64,000 nt of DNA from positions 1 to 64,000 of the forward strand of contig NZ_JADCLL010000004.1 of assembly GCF_015070375.1 (NCBI RefSeq), given 5' to 3'. Both the position numbers and the translations under genes were made by a program. Within the stretch, counting starts at the first letter, position 1; every line of letters starts with the position of its first letter. The notes beneath the pieces are model-generated. The model made no database searches and was not told where the DNA came from. It was given only the letters and a program-made list of their open reading frames with translations. Origin of the DNA: Nocardioides kribbensis (lineage in GTDB: Bacteria > Actinomycetota > Actinomycetes > Propionibacteriales > Nocardioidaceae). Below are positions 44,874 to 52,921 of the stretch, in pieces.

Positions 44874-45922
44874 CGCAGGTCGTGGGCGGGCTCGATGCCG
44901 GAGTCGGGCAGCAGGTCGACCTCCTCCAGGGCGGCGCGCAGCTGCTCGGCGGCGTCGATGTTCAGCGGGCTGCTGACCCAGGCGGCGTAGGGCAGGTCGA
45001 GGAAGCGCTCCTCGCGCACCGCGGGCAGGTCGCGAGTGGCGGGGTTGGCGCGCAGCACGGCGACCTTCTGCTCGAAGCTCTGGCCGGGGTAGTCGACGAA
45101 GGCGATGTAGTCGGGCCGGGCGGCCGCCACCCGCTCCCAGGACACGGTGGTCCAGGTGTCGGCGACGTCCTCGGTGGCGTTGCGGGCACCGGCGGCGTCG
45201 ATGACGCCCTGCGGCCCGCCGTAGGAGCCGCTGGTGAAGGGCGAGGTGGTGCCGCTGTCGAAGAGGAACACGGTGGGCGTCTCCTCGGCGCGCGGCGCCT
45301 GCCGCAGCCGGGCCAGGCGCTCCTCGACGTCGGCGACCCGGGCGGCCGCGTCGTCCTCGTGCCCGGTGAGGCGGCCCAGCGCGGTCAGGTCGGTGCTCAG
45401 CGCCGTCCAGGGGTCGACGACGCCGCGGCTCTCGCCGTCGCCCTGGCGGCAGGACTCGGTGAGGGTCCAGGCGGCGATGCCGCGCTCGGCCAGCCCGTCG
45501 GGGGTGAGACCGGCGTCCTCGTCCCACCCGTAGTTCCAGCCTGCGAGCATGAGGTCGGGGCGCTGGAGCAGGACGTTCTCGACGGTGGGCCGGTCCTCGC
45601 TGGCCACCGGGAGGTCGGCCACGACGTCCTCGCCGTAGACCCGGGAGAGGGCCTCGGCGTCGTCCTGGAGCCCGCTGATGCCGGCGACGGCGTCGGCCGC
45701 ACCCACGGCGAGCACCATCGCGATCATGCCGCCGTCGTAGACGTAGAGCCGCTCGGCCGGGTCGGGGTAGGCGCGCTCCTCCCCGCAGTTGTCGAGCACG
45801 AGCGAGGCGCCGGTCGCGCCCGGCGAGCCCGCCGCCGGGTCGGTCGCGGGGCCGGCGCCGCACGACGTCGTCAGGGCCAGGACCGCCACGGCCGCGAGCG
45901 CGGAGACGGGGCGGACGGCCAT
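44867..45922 (-). CDS. ABC transporter binding lipoprotein, corrinoid/iron type (BtuF-like)
   Basis: A 351-residue class-III binding protein. Lipobox LALTTSC (Cys21). The body has the two-lobe form of BtuF/FepB proteins, with AVGAADAVAGISGLQDD, RPDLMLAGWNYGW and RPDYIAFVDYP in lobe ends that contact the permease. Corrinoid as ligand is inferred from the cobalamin riboswitch that leads this operon. An alternative GTG start at 45964 adds 14 residues; neither start has a clear Shine-Dalgarno. It follows the ATPase gene after a 128-bp G-rich gap. Confidence 0.8.
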   Translation of the reverse strand: MAVRPVSALAAVAVLALTTSCGAGPATDPAAGSPGATGASLVLDNCGEERAYPDPAERLYVYDGGMIAMVLAVGAADAVAGISGLQDDAEALSRVYGEDVVADLPVASEDRPTVENVLLQRPDLMLAGWNYGWDEDAGLTPDGLAERGIAAWTLTESCRQGDGESRGVVDPWTALSTDLTALGRLTGHEDDAAARVADVEERLARLRQAPRAEETPTVFLFDSGTTSPFTSGSYGGPQGVIDAAGARNATEDVADTWTTVSWERVAAARPDYIAFVDYPGQSFEQKVAVLRANPATRDLPAVREERFLDLPYAAWVSSPLNIDAAEQLRAALEEVDLLPDSGIEPAHDLRP

Positions 45923-45979
45923 GAGACGGACCGGGAGGGGACGGGCGAGGAGGGGACGGTGCACGGAGGACCTGCCTTC

Positions 45980-46031
45980 GGGAGGGAGGAGCGACGGGAG
46001 GGCGGTGGGAGGGTGGTGGGAGGGCGGTGGG
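45980..46031 (+). other. G-quadruplex-prone tract
   Basis: Nine or more GGG runs in 52 bp, separated by one to nine bases, lie on the plus strand between the ABC ATPase and binding-protein genes (both minus strand). This exceeds the usual G3+N1-7 rule for quadruplex formation. It could slow transcription into the binding-protein gene or mark a processing point. No gene overlaps it. Confidence 0.55.
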
Positions 46032-46050
46032 CCGACGCGGCGGAGCCGGG

Positions 46051-46839
46051 TCAGCGCAGGTGGCGGCCGGGGCCGACGACGAGGTGGTGGCGACCCCGCG
46101 GGTCGCTGAGGTGGGCGGCGTCGACGCCGAAGACGCGGGTGACGACGTCGGGGGTGAGCACGTCGTGCGGCGCGCCCGCGGCGTGGACCCGGCCCTCGTG
46201 GAGCACCACCACCTGGTCGGCGTAGGCCGCGGCGAGGGCGAGGTCGTGCAGCGCGGTGAGCACGGTGCGCCCGGAGCCGCGCAGCAGCGCGAGCAGCGCC
46301 ACCTGGTGGCTGACGTCGAGGTGGTTGGTCGGCTCGTCGAGCACGAGCAGCTCGCAGTCCTGCACCAGGCCGCGGGCCAGGCAGACGCGGCGCCGCTCGC
46401 CACCCGAGAGCTGGGCGCAGGGCCGGTCGAGGGCGGCGTCGAGGCCGACCTCGGCGAGGGCGGCGCGGGCGTGGGTCCGGTCGCCGTCGCCGCGCGCCCA
46501 CGGCCGGTGGTGGGGCAGGCGACCCAGCGCCACGAACTCCCCCGCGGTCATGTCGGCCGGCGGGCTCTCCTCCTGCGCCACGAACGCCACGACCTGCGCC
46601 CGGCGGCGCGCCGGCAGGTCGTGGACCTCGCGGTCGCCGACCAGCACCGCCCCGGTCTCGGGGCGCTGGAGGCCCGCCAGCGTGCGCAGCAGCGTCGTCT
46701 TGCCCGAGCCGTTGACGCCGAGCACGGCGGTGGTGGTGCCGGGTGCCAGGTCGAGGTCGACGCCGCGCAGCACGACGCGCCCACCGACCGCGCACGACAG
46801 CGCCCGGGCCGTCAGGGCCGGTGCGGGCCGGCCGCTCAC
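46051..46839 (-). CDS. ABC transporter ATPase, corrinoid/iron type (BtuD/FecE-like)
   Basis: A 262-residue ATPase: Walker A GVNGSGKTT, the FecE-type signature LSGGERRRVCLARGL, Walker B LLVLDEPTNHLD and the switch His of TALHDLALA. Length and motifs fit the FecE/BtuD group. GTG 46839 overlaps the permease stop (GTGA). Confidence 0.9.
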   Translation of the reverse strand: MSGRPAPALTARALSCAVGGRVVLRGVDLDLAPGTTTAVLGVNGSGKTTLLRTLAGLQRPETGAVLVGDREVHDLPARRRAQVVAFVAQEESPPADMTAGEFVALGRLPHHRPWARGDGDRTHARAALAEVGLDAALDRPCAQLSGGERRRVCLARGLVQDCELLVLDEPTNHLDVSHQVALLALLRGSGRTVLTALHDLALAAAYADQVVVLHEGRVHAAGAPHDVLTPDVVTRVFGVDAAHLSDPRGRHHLVVGPGRHLR

Positions 46840-47984
46840 GCCCCGCCCCCGAAGTGGTAGCGCCGGCGCCCGAGCAGCAGCAGGAAGACCGGCGCGCCCA
46901 CGAGGCCGGTGACCACGCTCAGCGGGATCTCCTGCGGGCTCACGACGGTGCGGGCGACCACGTCGACCCACACCAGGAAGACCGCGCCACCGAGCGCGGC
47001 CACCGGGAGCATCGCCCGGTGGCCGCCGCCGACGACCAGGCGCGCCAGGTGGGGCACGACGAGGCCAACGAAGCCGATGCCCCCCGAGACCGCCACCAGC
47101 ACCCCGACGAGGGCGGAGGTGAGGACGAAGAGCGCGATCCGCAGCGCGGCGACCGGCACCCCCACCGCGGCGGCGGTGTCGTCGCCGGTGGCCAGCGCGT
47201 CGAGCCAGCCGTGCACGCCGAGGACGAGCACCGCCGCCACCAGCACCGCCGCCACGGGCGCCACCAGCTGCGCCCAGGTCGCGCCCGCGAGCGAGCCGAG
47301 CAGCCAGAAGAGCACCGACTCGGTGGCGCGGGGCTCGTCGCCGAGGAAGACCATGAGGCTGGAGACCGACGAGAAGGCCGACGACATCACCACCCCGGTC
47401 AGCACCAGCCGCAGCGGGGTCAGGCCGCCCTGGGCCAGCGAGACCCCGAAGACGAGCACCGCCGCACCGAGCGCCCCGAGCAGGGCGCCCACCGACAGCG
47501 CCCACGCCCCGAGCGCGGCGAGCGCGCCGAAGGCGATGACCGCCGTCGCCCCGACGCCGGCACCCGCCGAGACCCCGAGCAGGTAGGGATCGGCCAGCGG
47601 GTTGCGCACCAGGGTCTGCATCGCCGTGCCGGCCAGCGCGAGCCCGGCGCCGACCACCGCCGCCATCAGCACGCGCGGGGCGCGCAGCTCCCAGACGATG
47701 ACGTCGAGCACCGGGTCGGGGCCCGGGCGCCCGTGCAGCACGCGCTCGCGCACCACGTCGACGACGCCGCCCACCGGCAGCCGCTCCGAGCCCAGCGCGA
47801 GGGCCACCACGAGCGAGACGAGCAGGGCCGCCAGCAGGCCCAGGTGCAGCGCGAGCCGCGGGCCGCGTCGTACGCCGGGCGGGGGTGGGTCGGCGGCGCG
47901 CGCGGGCGCGGTCGACGGGGCAGGACGGGTCACGGCCACAGGGGTCTCGCATCTGTCGGGGACCCGAGTCGCGCGGGCCGGCAT
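46836..47984 (-). CDS. FecCD-family ABC permease, probable corrinoid importer (BtuC-like)
   Basis: A 382-residue permease with about ten helices: ELRAPRVLMAAVVGAGLALAG, NPLADPYLLGVSAGAG and GIGFVGLVVPHLARL are FecCD hallmarks. The first about 45 residues are polar. The ATG at 47984 lies only 8 bases after the riboswitch aptamer, leaving no room for an expression platform, so a later GTG (47933, giving VTRPAPS) may be the true start. First gene of a permease-ATPase-binding protein operon. Confidence 0.88.
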   Translation of the reverse strand: MPARATRVPDRCETPVAVTRPAPSTAPARAADPPPPGVRRGPRLALHLGLLAALLVSLVVALALGSERLPVGGVVDVVRERVLHGRPGPDPVLDVIVWELRAPRVLMAAVVGAGLALAGTAMQTLVRNPLADPYLLGVSAGAGVGATAVIAFGALAALGAWALSVGALLGALGAAVLVFGVSLAQGGLTPLRLVLTGVVMSSAFSSVSSLMVFLGDEPRATESVLFWLLGSLAGATWAQLVAPVAAVLVAAVLVLGVHGWLDALATGDDTAAAVGVPVAALRIALFVLTSALVGVLVAVSGGIGFVGLVVPHLARLVVGGGHRAMLPVAALGGAVFLVWVDVVARTVVSPQEIPLSVVTGLVGAPVFLLLLGRRRYHFGGGA

Positions 47985-47991
47985 CGGTCAG

Positions 47992-48150
47992 GCGAGCCAG
48001 CCGGTCTTCGGACTCGAGTTCGTCCCGGTGGGACACCTTCCCAGGCCACGGGCCCAGTGGTGCGTCGTCCCACCAGTCACTCTCACCGCTGCGCGTCAGC
48101 TCCGGATTCTCACCGGATTCCCGCACATCGTCAGATGTGTTCTGGCTCGC
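47992..48150 (-). ncRNA. Cobalamin riboswitch
   Basis: On the minus strand the conserved elements appear in order: a perfect 9-bp closing stem GCGAGCCAG (48150-48142) with CTGGCTCGC (48000-47992); GGGAATCCGGTGAGAATCC; GAGCTGACGCGCAGCGGT; CCACTGG; CTGGGAAGG; and the 3' GTCCGAAGACC. These match the cobalamin (B12) riboswitch core. It would shut off the downstream ABC importer when cobalamin is plentiful. Confidence 0.9.
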
Positions 48151-48189
48151 GGCGAAGTTAGCACGCCGCGGTCGCCCCCGGCGCCGCGC

Positions 48190-48570
48190 TCACCGGGCCC
48201 GGGCGGTCGAGGCCGCGGCGGTGCAGACGGTGTAGCCGAGGTCCCGCGCGGCCGCCTCGACCCGCGCACGGGTGGGGGCGCTGACCCGGGGCGAGCCGGC
48301 GAGGGCGCGCGAGACCGTGGCGGGCGAGACCCCCGCGCGGGCCGCGACGTCGGCCATCGTGGCCGCCCCGGGGCCGGAGCCGCGACCCGCTCCGTGCGCC
48401 AGATCGGCGGCCGGGGCGAAGCGCTCGTAGCCCACCCGTCGGGCGACGGCGCGCACGTGGTCGCGGGTCGCGGCGCCGACGCCCGGGGCGTCGTTGAGCG
48501 CCCGCGAGACCGAGGCCACCGAGACCCGCGCCTCCCGGGCCACGTCGACCACGGTGACCCGCGCGGGCAC
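48190..48570 (-). CDS. Protein made of two tandem LacI-type DNA-binding headpieces
   Basis: A 126-residue protein with two LacI helix-turn-helix headpieces and nothing else. The first (about residues 5-50) reads VTVVDVAREARVSVASVSRAL; the second (about 72-118) reads ATMADVAARAGVSPATVSRAL. A 20-residue Gly/Ala-rich linker joins them. There is no ligand-binding domain. The two copies differ at many positions, so this is not a recent duplication or assembly error. GTG 48570 lies 3 bp past the esterase stop, so it is the last gene of the carbohydrate operon. It may bind an operator as a pseudo-dimer. Confidence 0.8.
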   Translation of the reverse strand: MPARVTVVDVAREARVSVASVSRALNDAPGVGAATRDHVRAVARRVGYERFAPAADLAHGAGRGSGPGAATMADVAARAGVSPATVSRALAGSPRVSAPTRARVEAAARDLGYTVCTAAASTARAR

Positions 48571-48573
48571 GGC

Positions 48574-49566
48574 TCAGGCCCGGCCGGGGGTGGGGCCGCC
48601 GAGGAGCTTGGCCAGCCACTCCAGCTGGGCCGCCTCCTGGTGGAACTGCCCTCCCTCGTGGTCGTTCCACGGGTAGACGACCAGCTCGCTGGGCCCGCCG
48701 TAGGTGTTGCGCGCCGCGTGCACGGTGGAGGGCGGGCAGACGGTGTCCATCAGCGCCACCGACATCAGCGCGGGCGCGCTCGCGCGGCGCCCCAGCACCG
48801 CGGCGTCGAAGTGGGCGAGCGTGGCGAAGGCGCGGTCGGCGGCGTCGCGGTGGGAGGCGAGGAACGCCGCCACCTCGAGGTAGGGGCCGGTCGAGGCGAT
48901 GGCCACCCCGCGCGGCATGTCGCACAGGAAGGGCACGTCGGCGAGCACGCCGGCCAGCCCGTCGTGCAGGCCCGAGACGGCCAGAGCGATGCCGCCGCCC
49001 TGGCTGACGCCGGCGACGACGACCCGGTCGCGGTCGACGCCCGGCAGCGCGACGCCGGCGTCGACCGCCAGCACCGCGTCGGTGAAGAGCCGGCGGTAGT
49101 AGTGCCGGGCCGGGTCCTCCAGGCCGCGCGTCATGAAGCCCCCGAGGTACGACGGTCCGTGCCCGTGGGGGTCGGGGGTGTCGCCGACCCAGCCGCCGCC
49201 GGAGCCCTGGCCGCGGCTGTCGACGTCGAGGGTGGCGTAGCCCGCCAGCGTCCAGTGCGGCACCTGGTGGGGCAGGCCGCGGCCGCCGGTGTAGCCCTGG
49301 TAGCGGATGACCAGCGGGAGGTCGCCGCCCACCCCGGCGGGGCGGCGGTACCACGCCCGCACGGGCTCGCCGTCGTAGCCGCTGAGGGTCACGTCGCTCA
49401 CCTCGACCAGGGGCAGGCGGGCGTCGACGGGCTCGACCCGGGGAGCGCGGGCGCACGCGCGGGAGGCCTGGAGGGTCTCCTCCCAGAAGGCGGCGAGGCC
49501 GGTGGGCTCGGTGACGCTGCCGCGGTAGGCGGCGAGCTCGGCGGCGGGAAGGTCGTACTGGGGCAC
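48574..49566 (-). CDS. Acetyl xylan esterase / cephalosporin-C deacetylase family hydrolase
   Basis: A 330-residue alpha/beta hydrolase of carbohydrate esterase family 7 type. Catalytic Ser in GVSQGGGIAL, Asp in MDTVCPPST and His in WNDHEGGQ; RYQGYTGGRG and DSRGQGSG form the oxyanion region. No signal peptide, so it acts inside the cell, probably removing acetyl groups from imported oligosaccharides. It follows the transport genes in the operon. GTG 49566 chosen by the family-typical YDLP start. Confidence 0.9.
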   Translation of the reverse strand: MPQYDLPAAELAAYRGSVTEPTGLAAFWEETLQASRACARAPRVEPVDARLPLVEVSDVTLSGYDGEPVRAWYRRPAGVGGDLPLVIRYQGYTGGRGLPHQVPHWTLAGYATLDVDSRGQGSGGGWVGDTPDPHGHGPSYLGGFMTRGLEDPARHYYRRLFTDAVLAVDAGVALPGVDRDRVVVAGVSQGGGIALAVSGLHDGLAGVLADVPFLCDMPRGVAIASTGPYLEVAAFLASHRDAADRAFATLAHFDAAVLGRRASAPALMSVALMDTVCPPSTVHAARNTYGGPSELVVYPWNDHEGGQFHQEAAQLEWLAKLLGGPTPGRA

Positions 49567-49625
49567 GGTGGTCCTCGAGGGGTCGGGAACGGGCGTGGAC
49601 GGGAGGGGCGCGAGGCGGCGGGCGG

Positions 49626-50450
49626 TCAGCCCTTGACGGCGCCCTGGAGCAGCGCGCGGGAGAACTGGCGCTGGAAGAGCACGAAGACCGCGACGGTGGG
49701 CGCCAGGATGAGCAGCGAGCCGGCGGAGAGCAGCACGATGTCGGTGCCGTACTGGCCCTGGAAGGCGCCGAGCGCGCCGGCCATCGTGCGCTTGCTGGGG
49801 TCGCTGACCAGGACGATGGCGAGGATGAACTGGTTCCAGGTCCACAGGAAGAGCAGGATCGCCAGCGACGACAGGGCCGGCACGGCCAGCGGCAGGTGGA
49901 TGTGGCGGAAGGTGCGCCAGGCCCCGGCGCCGTCGACGTAGGCCGCCTCGGAGAGCTCGACCGGCACGGTGAGGAAGTGCGCCCGCATCCAGAAGACCGC
50001 GAAGGGCATGTAGAGCGCGATGAGCGGCAGCACGAGCGCGGCCCGGGTGTTGAGCAGCCCGAGCGCCTCGATCTGGTAGTAGAGCGGCGTGATGAGCGAC
50101 TCGAACGGGATGGTGAGCCCGAGCACGAAGAGCAGGAAGATCCACGACGCGCCGGGCACCTTGAGCGAGGCCAGCCCGTAGCCGGCCAGGCTGGCCAGCA
50201 CGAGCGCGGCGGGCACGACGCCGGCCACGATGAGCATGCTCGAGACCAGCAGCGGGGTGAGGTCGGCGACGCGGTAGGCGTCGACGAAGTTGTGCCACTG
50301 CGGGTCGGCGGGCCAGCTGAGCCCGGTGGGGATGCTGCCCTGCGGCTGGAGCGCGGTCAGCAGCAGGCTGGCGAAGGGCACGAGGGTCAGCACCATGAAG
50401 ACGACGAGGAGGCCCCGTCCGGCGAGGTCGGCGCGGCGGGTCGCGGTCAC
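49626..50450 (-). CDS. Sugar ABC transporter permease (MalG/UgpE type)
   Basis: A 274-residue permease with six helices and the EAA loop EAAYVDGAGAWRTFRHIHLPLAVPAL. Forms the inner-membrane channel with the MalF-type protein. GTG 50450 overlaps the preceding stop by 4 bp. No ATPase gene is in the operon, so a shared MsiK-type ATPase is expected elsewhere. Confidence 0.92.
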   Translation of the reverse strand: MTATRRADLAGRGLLVVFMVLTLVPFASLLLTALQPQGSIPTGLSWPADPQWHNFVDAYRVADLTPLLVSSMLIVAGVVPAALVLASLAGYGLASLKVPGASWIFLLFVLGLTIPFESLITPLYYQIEALGLLNTRAALVLPLIALYMPFAVFWMRAHFLTVPVELSEAAYVDGAGAWRTFRHIHLPLAVPALSSLAILLFLWTWNQFILAIVLVSDPSKRTMAGALGAFQGQYGTDIVLLSAGSLLILAPTVAVFVLFQRQFSRALLQGAVKG

Positions 50451-51406
50451 TGGTCGGCCCTCTGGGTCAGTCGCTGGACGGGCACGATGGTGACGAGCAC
50501 CAGCACCATGAGCACGACGGCCATGGCCGAGGCCTGGCCGATCTCGCGCTCGGTGAAGGCGAGGCGGTAGATCTCCACGCCGGGCACCATCGTGGAGCGG
50601 CCGGGGCCGCCCTGGGTCGAGATGTAGATGATGTCGAAGCTGGCCAGCGCCGCGATCATGGTGACCGTGACGCAGACGCCCAGCTCGCGGCGCAGACCGG
50701 GCAGGGTGACGTGGCGCAGCTCGCTGAGCCGCCCTGCCCCGTCGATGCGGGCCGCCTCGTAGAGCGAGGGGTCGATCTTGCTGATGCCGGTGAGCAGCAG
50801 CAGGGTGCACAGGCCGAGCATCACCCAGGAGCCGATGAGCCCCACCGCGGGCAGCGCGGTCTCGAAGTCGGCCAGCCAGGGCCGGGCGACGTCGCCGAGC
50901 CCGATCGCGCGCAGCACCTCGTTGGCGATGCCGTCGCTGGAGTAGACCCAGTCCCACACGATGCCGGCGGCCACCAGCGGGATGACCTGCGGGATGAAGA
51001 GCACGGTGCGCGAGACGGTCGCGAAGGGACCCGGTCGCAGCCCGTGCATCAGCGAGGCGGCGACCAGGCCGAGCACGACGGGCACGACGGTGAAGAACAG
51101 GATCAGCTCGAAGGCGTGGAGCAGCGTCTCGAGCTGGTCGGGGTCGGTGAGCACCCGGCGGTAGTTCTCCGCACCCACCCACGTGGCGGGGCCGATGCCG
51201 TTCCAGTCGTAGAGCGAGTACTGCACCGAGGTGCCGAGCGGGAAGAGCACGAAGTAGCCGTAGAAGACCAGGGCCGGCGCGACGAAGGCCAGGTGGCCCC
51301 ACCGGCGCAGGCCGCCGGGGCGGGGACCGCGCCGGGGTGCGCGGCCCGTGGCGGCCGGGGAGGTCAGGGCCTCCCCAGCCGCCACGGGAGCTGCGGAGAC
51401 GCTCAC
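50447..51406 (-). CDS. Sugar ABC transporter permease (MalF/UgpA type)
   Basis: A 319-residue permease with six helices, an N-terminal Ala/Pro/Arg-rich cytoplasmic lead, and the EAA loop EAARIDGAGRLSELRHVTLPGL. Coupled on both sides by GTGA overlaps to the binding protein and second permease. Confidence 0.92.
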   Translation of the reverse strand: MSVSAAPVAAGEALTSPAATGRAPRRGPRPGGLRRWGHLAFVAPALVFYGYFVLFPLGTSVQYSLYDWNGIGPATWVGAENYRRVLTDPDQLETLLHAFELILFFTVVPVVLGLVAASLMHGLRPGPFATVSRTVLFIPQVIPLVAAGIVWDWVYSSDGIANEVLRAIGLGDVARPWLADFETALPAVGLIGSWVMLGLCTLLLLTGISKIDPSLYEAARIDGAGRLSELRHVTLPGLRRELGVCVTVTMIAALASFDIIYISTQGGPGRSTMVPGVEIYRLAFTEREIGQASAMAVVLMVLVLVTIVPVQRLTQRADQ

Positions 51407-52755
51407 GACGACAGCTCGTCCTCGTAGGTCGCCTGGAGCGCCGGGGGGACGTCGGCGCCGCTGGTGCGCCCGTCGAGGAGCGACTGGAGCTCCGGGCGGA
51501 TCGAGTTGGCGTAGATGCCGGAGGTGGCGTTGGCGATGAAGTCCACCAGCACCCCCGACTCCCCGATGGTCTGGGCGCCGGCGAGGGTCTGGGCGATCAG
51601 CGAGTCGGGGTCGACCTCGGGCAGCGGCAGCGAGGCGGGACCGCCGGGGGCGGCGCCGCCCTGCTCGACGACGATCTCGCGGGCGGTCTCGTCGGTGTGC
51701 ACCCAGTTCAGGAAGTAGGCCATCTCGTCGGCGTGCTCGGCCTTGGCCGGGATCGCGTAGGTGTTGGGGGCGCCCATCGCGACCGGGGCGTTGCCCTCCT
51801 CGACGGGGGGCATGAGGAAGAAGCCGACCTCCTCGCCCATGGAGGTGTCGAGGTTGGCCGACTCCCAGTCGCCGTTGAACATGAACAGGCCCTCGCCGTC
51901 GACGAAGCGGCCCATCATCGTGGTGTAGTCGAGGCTGTTGGCGTCGGAGGGGAAGTAGCCCTCCTCGGCCCAGCGCCCGACGTAGTCGGCCGCCTCGGCG
52001 GCGGCCGGGGTGTCGATGGTGGCGCCGGGCTTCTGGTAGGTCCACGCGGCCACCTCGGCCGGGTCGCCCATCTGGTTCAGCAGGGCCTGGAACGGGAAGG
52101 CCACGCCGCCGATGTCGTTGAACTGCACGATCGGCTGCTCGCCGGCGGCCTTGGCCTCGGCCATGGCGTCCTCGAGCTCGTCGATGGTGGCCGGCGGCTC
52201 CTCGAGCCCGATCTCCTCGGCGATGCGGGTGTTGTAGTAGACGCCCGTCACCGAGTAGCCCACGCCCATGGCGTAGAGCGAGCCGCTGCCGCGGGTGCCG
52301 TCGTCGTCGACGCGGAGCTGCTCGAGCTGCGACTCGGGGAACTCGTCCCAGCCGAAGGCGTCGTAGTAGGGGTCGAGGTCGAGCAGCAGCCCGTCCTTGG
52401 CCGCGTCGACGATCGTGGGCAGGCGGATGAGGTCGGGGGCGTCGTCGCTGGCCATGACGCGCGGGGCGTTCTCGGTCAGCGCGGCGAACTGGTCGCTGCG
52501 GATGTCGAAGGTGATGTTGGGGTGCTGGCGGGTGAACTCCTCGCTCAGCTCCTCGACCAGCGGGAAGCCGGTCTCGAGGTAGAGGTCCAGGGTCACGTCC
52601 TCGTCGGTGAGCTCGGTGCCCACCTCGCGGTCGGGGTCCTGGGTCGCGGTCTCGTTGCCCGACCCCGGCGCGCCGCAGCCGGCCACGGCCAGCACGGAGA
52701 GGGTCGCCACGAGGCCGGTGAGCCGGGCGGGGAAGCGGACGGTCGTCCTGGTCAC
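51403..52755 (-). CDS. Carbohydrate ABC transporter substrate-binding lipoprotein
   Basis: A 450-residue sugar-binding lipoprotein with lipobox LAVAGC (Cys27). Family traits include TRQHPNITFDIRSDQF, APDLIRLPTIVD and GEGLFMFNGDWE. Likely binds an acetylated plant-derived oligosaccharide, inferred only from the deacetylase in the same operon. First gene of the five-gene transcription unit. Confidence 0.9.
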   Translation of the reverse strand: MTRTTVRFPARLTGLVATLSVLAVAGCGAPGSGNETATQDPDREVGTELTDEDVTLDLYLETGFPLVEELSEEFTRQHPNITFDIRSDQFAALTENAPRVMASDDAPDLIRLPTIVDAAKDGLLLDLDPYYDAFGWDEFPESQLEQLRVDDDGTRGSGSLYAMGVGYSVTGVYYNTRIAEEIGLEEPPATIDELEDAMAEAKAAGEQPIVQFNDIGGVAFPFQALLNQMGDPAEVAAWTYQKPGATIDTPAAAEAADYVGRWAEEGYFPSDANSLDYTTMMGRFVDGEGLFMFNGDWESANLDTSMGEEVGFFLMPPVEEGNAPVAMGAPNTYAIPAKAEHADEMAYFLNWVHTDETAREIVVEQGGAAPGGPASLPLPEVDPDSLIAQTLAGAQTIGESGVLVDFIANATSGIYANSIRPELQSLLDGRTSGADVPPALQATYEDELSS

Positions 52756-52810
52756 GGGTGCTCCTTCGATCGGGGTGCCGCGGGTGGGACCCGAGTCCGC
52801 GACGGCGCCA

Positions 52811-52862
52811 ACCTAAGTGGCGTCCGTCACGCGCGTCAACAACTTCTTGTAAAGCACTTTTA
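52811..52862 (-). promoter_or_regulatory. Promoter and LacI-like operator of the carbohydrate operon
   Basis: On the minus strand TTGACG (52834-52839) and TTAGGT (52811-52816) form a -35/-10 pair spaced 17 bp. Just upstream of the -35 the near-palindrome GTAAAGCACTTTTA (52849-52862) resembles LacI-family sites. The LacI gene immediately upstream is the likely regulator. Confidence 0.55.
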
Positions 52863-52921
52863 TGGAACGATCCAGTCGCTGTGCGGACCCTCGCTGGCCG
52901 CTCCGAGGACGCGGTGCCCCG

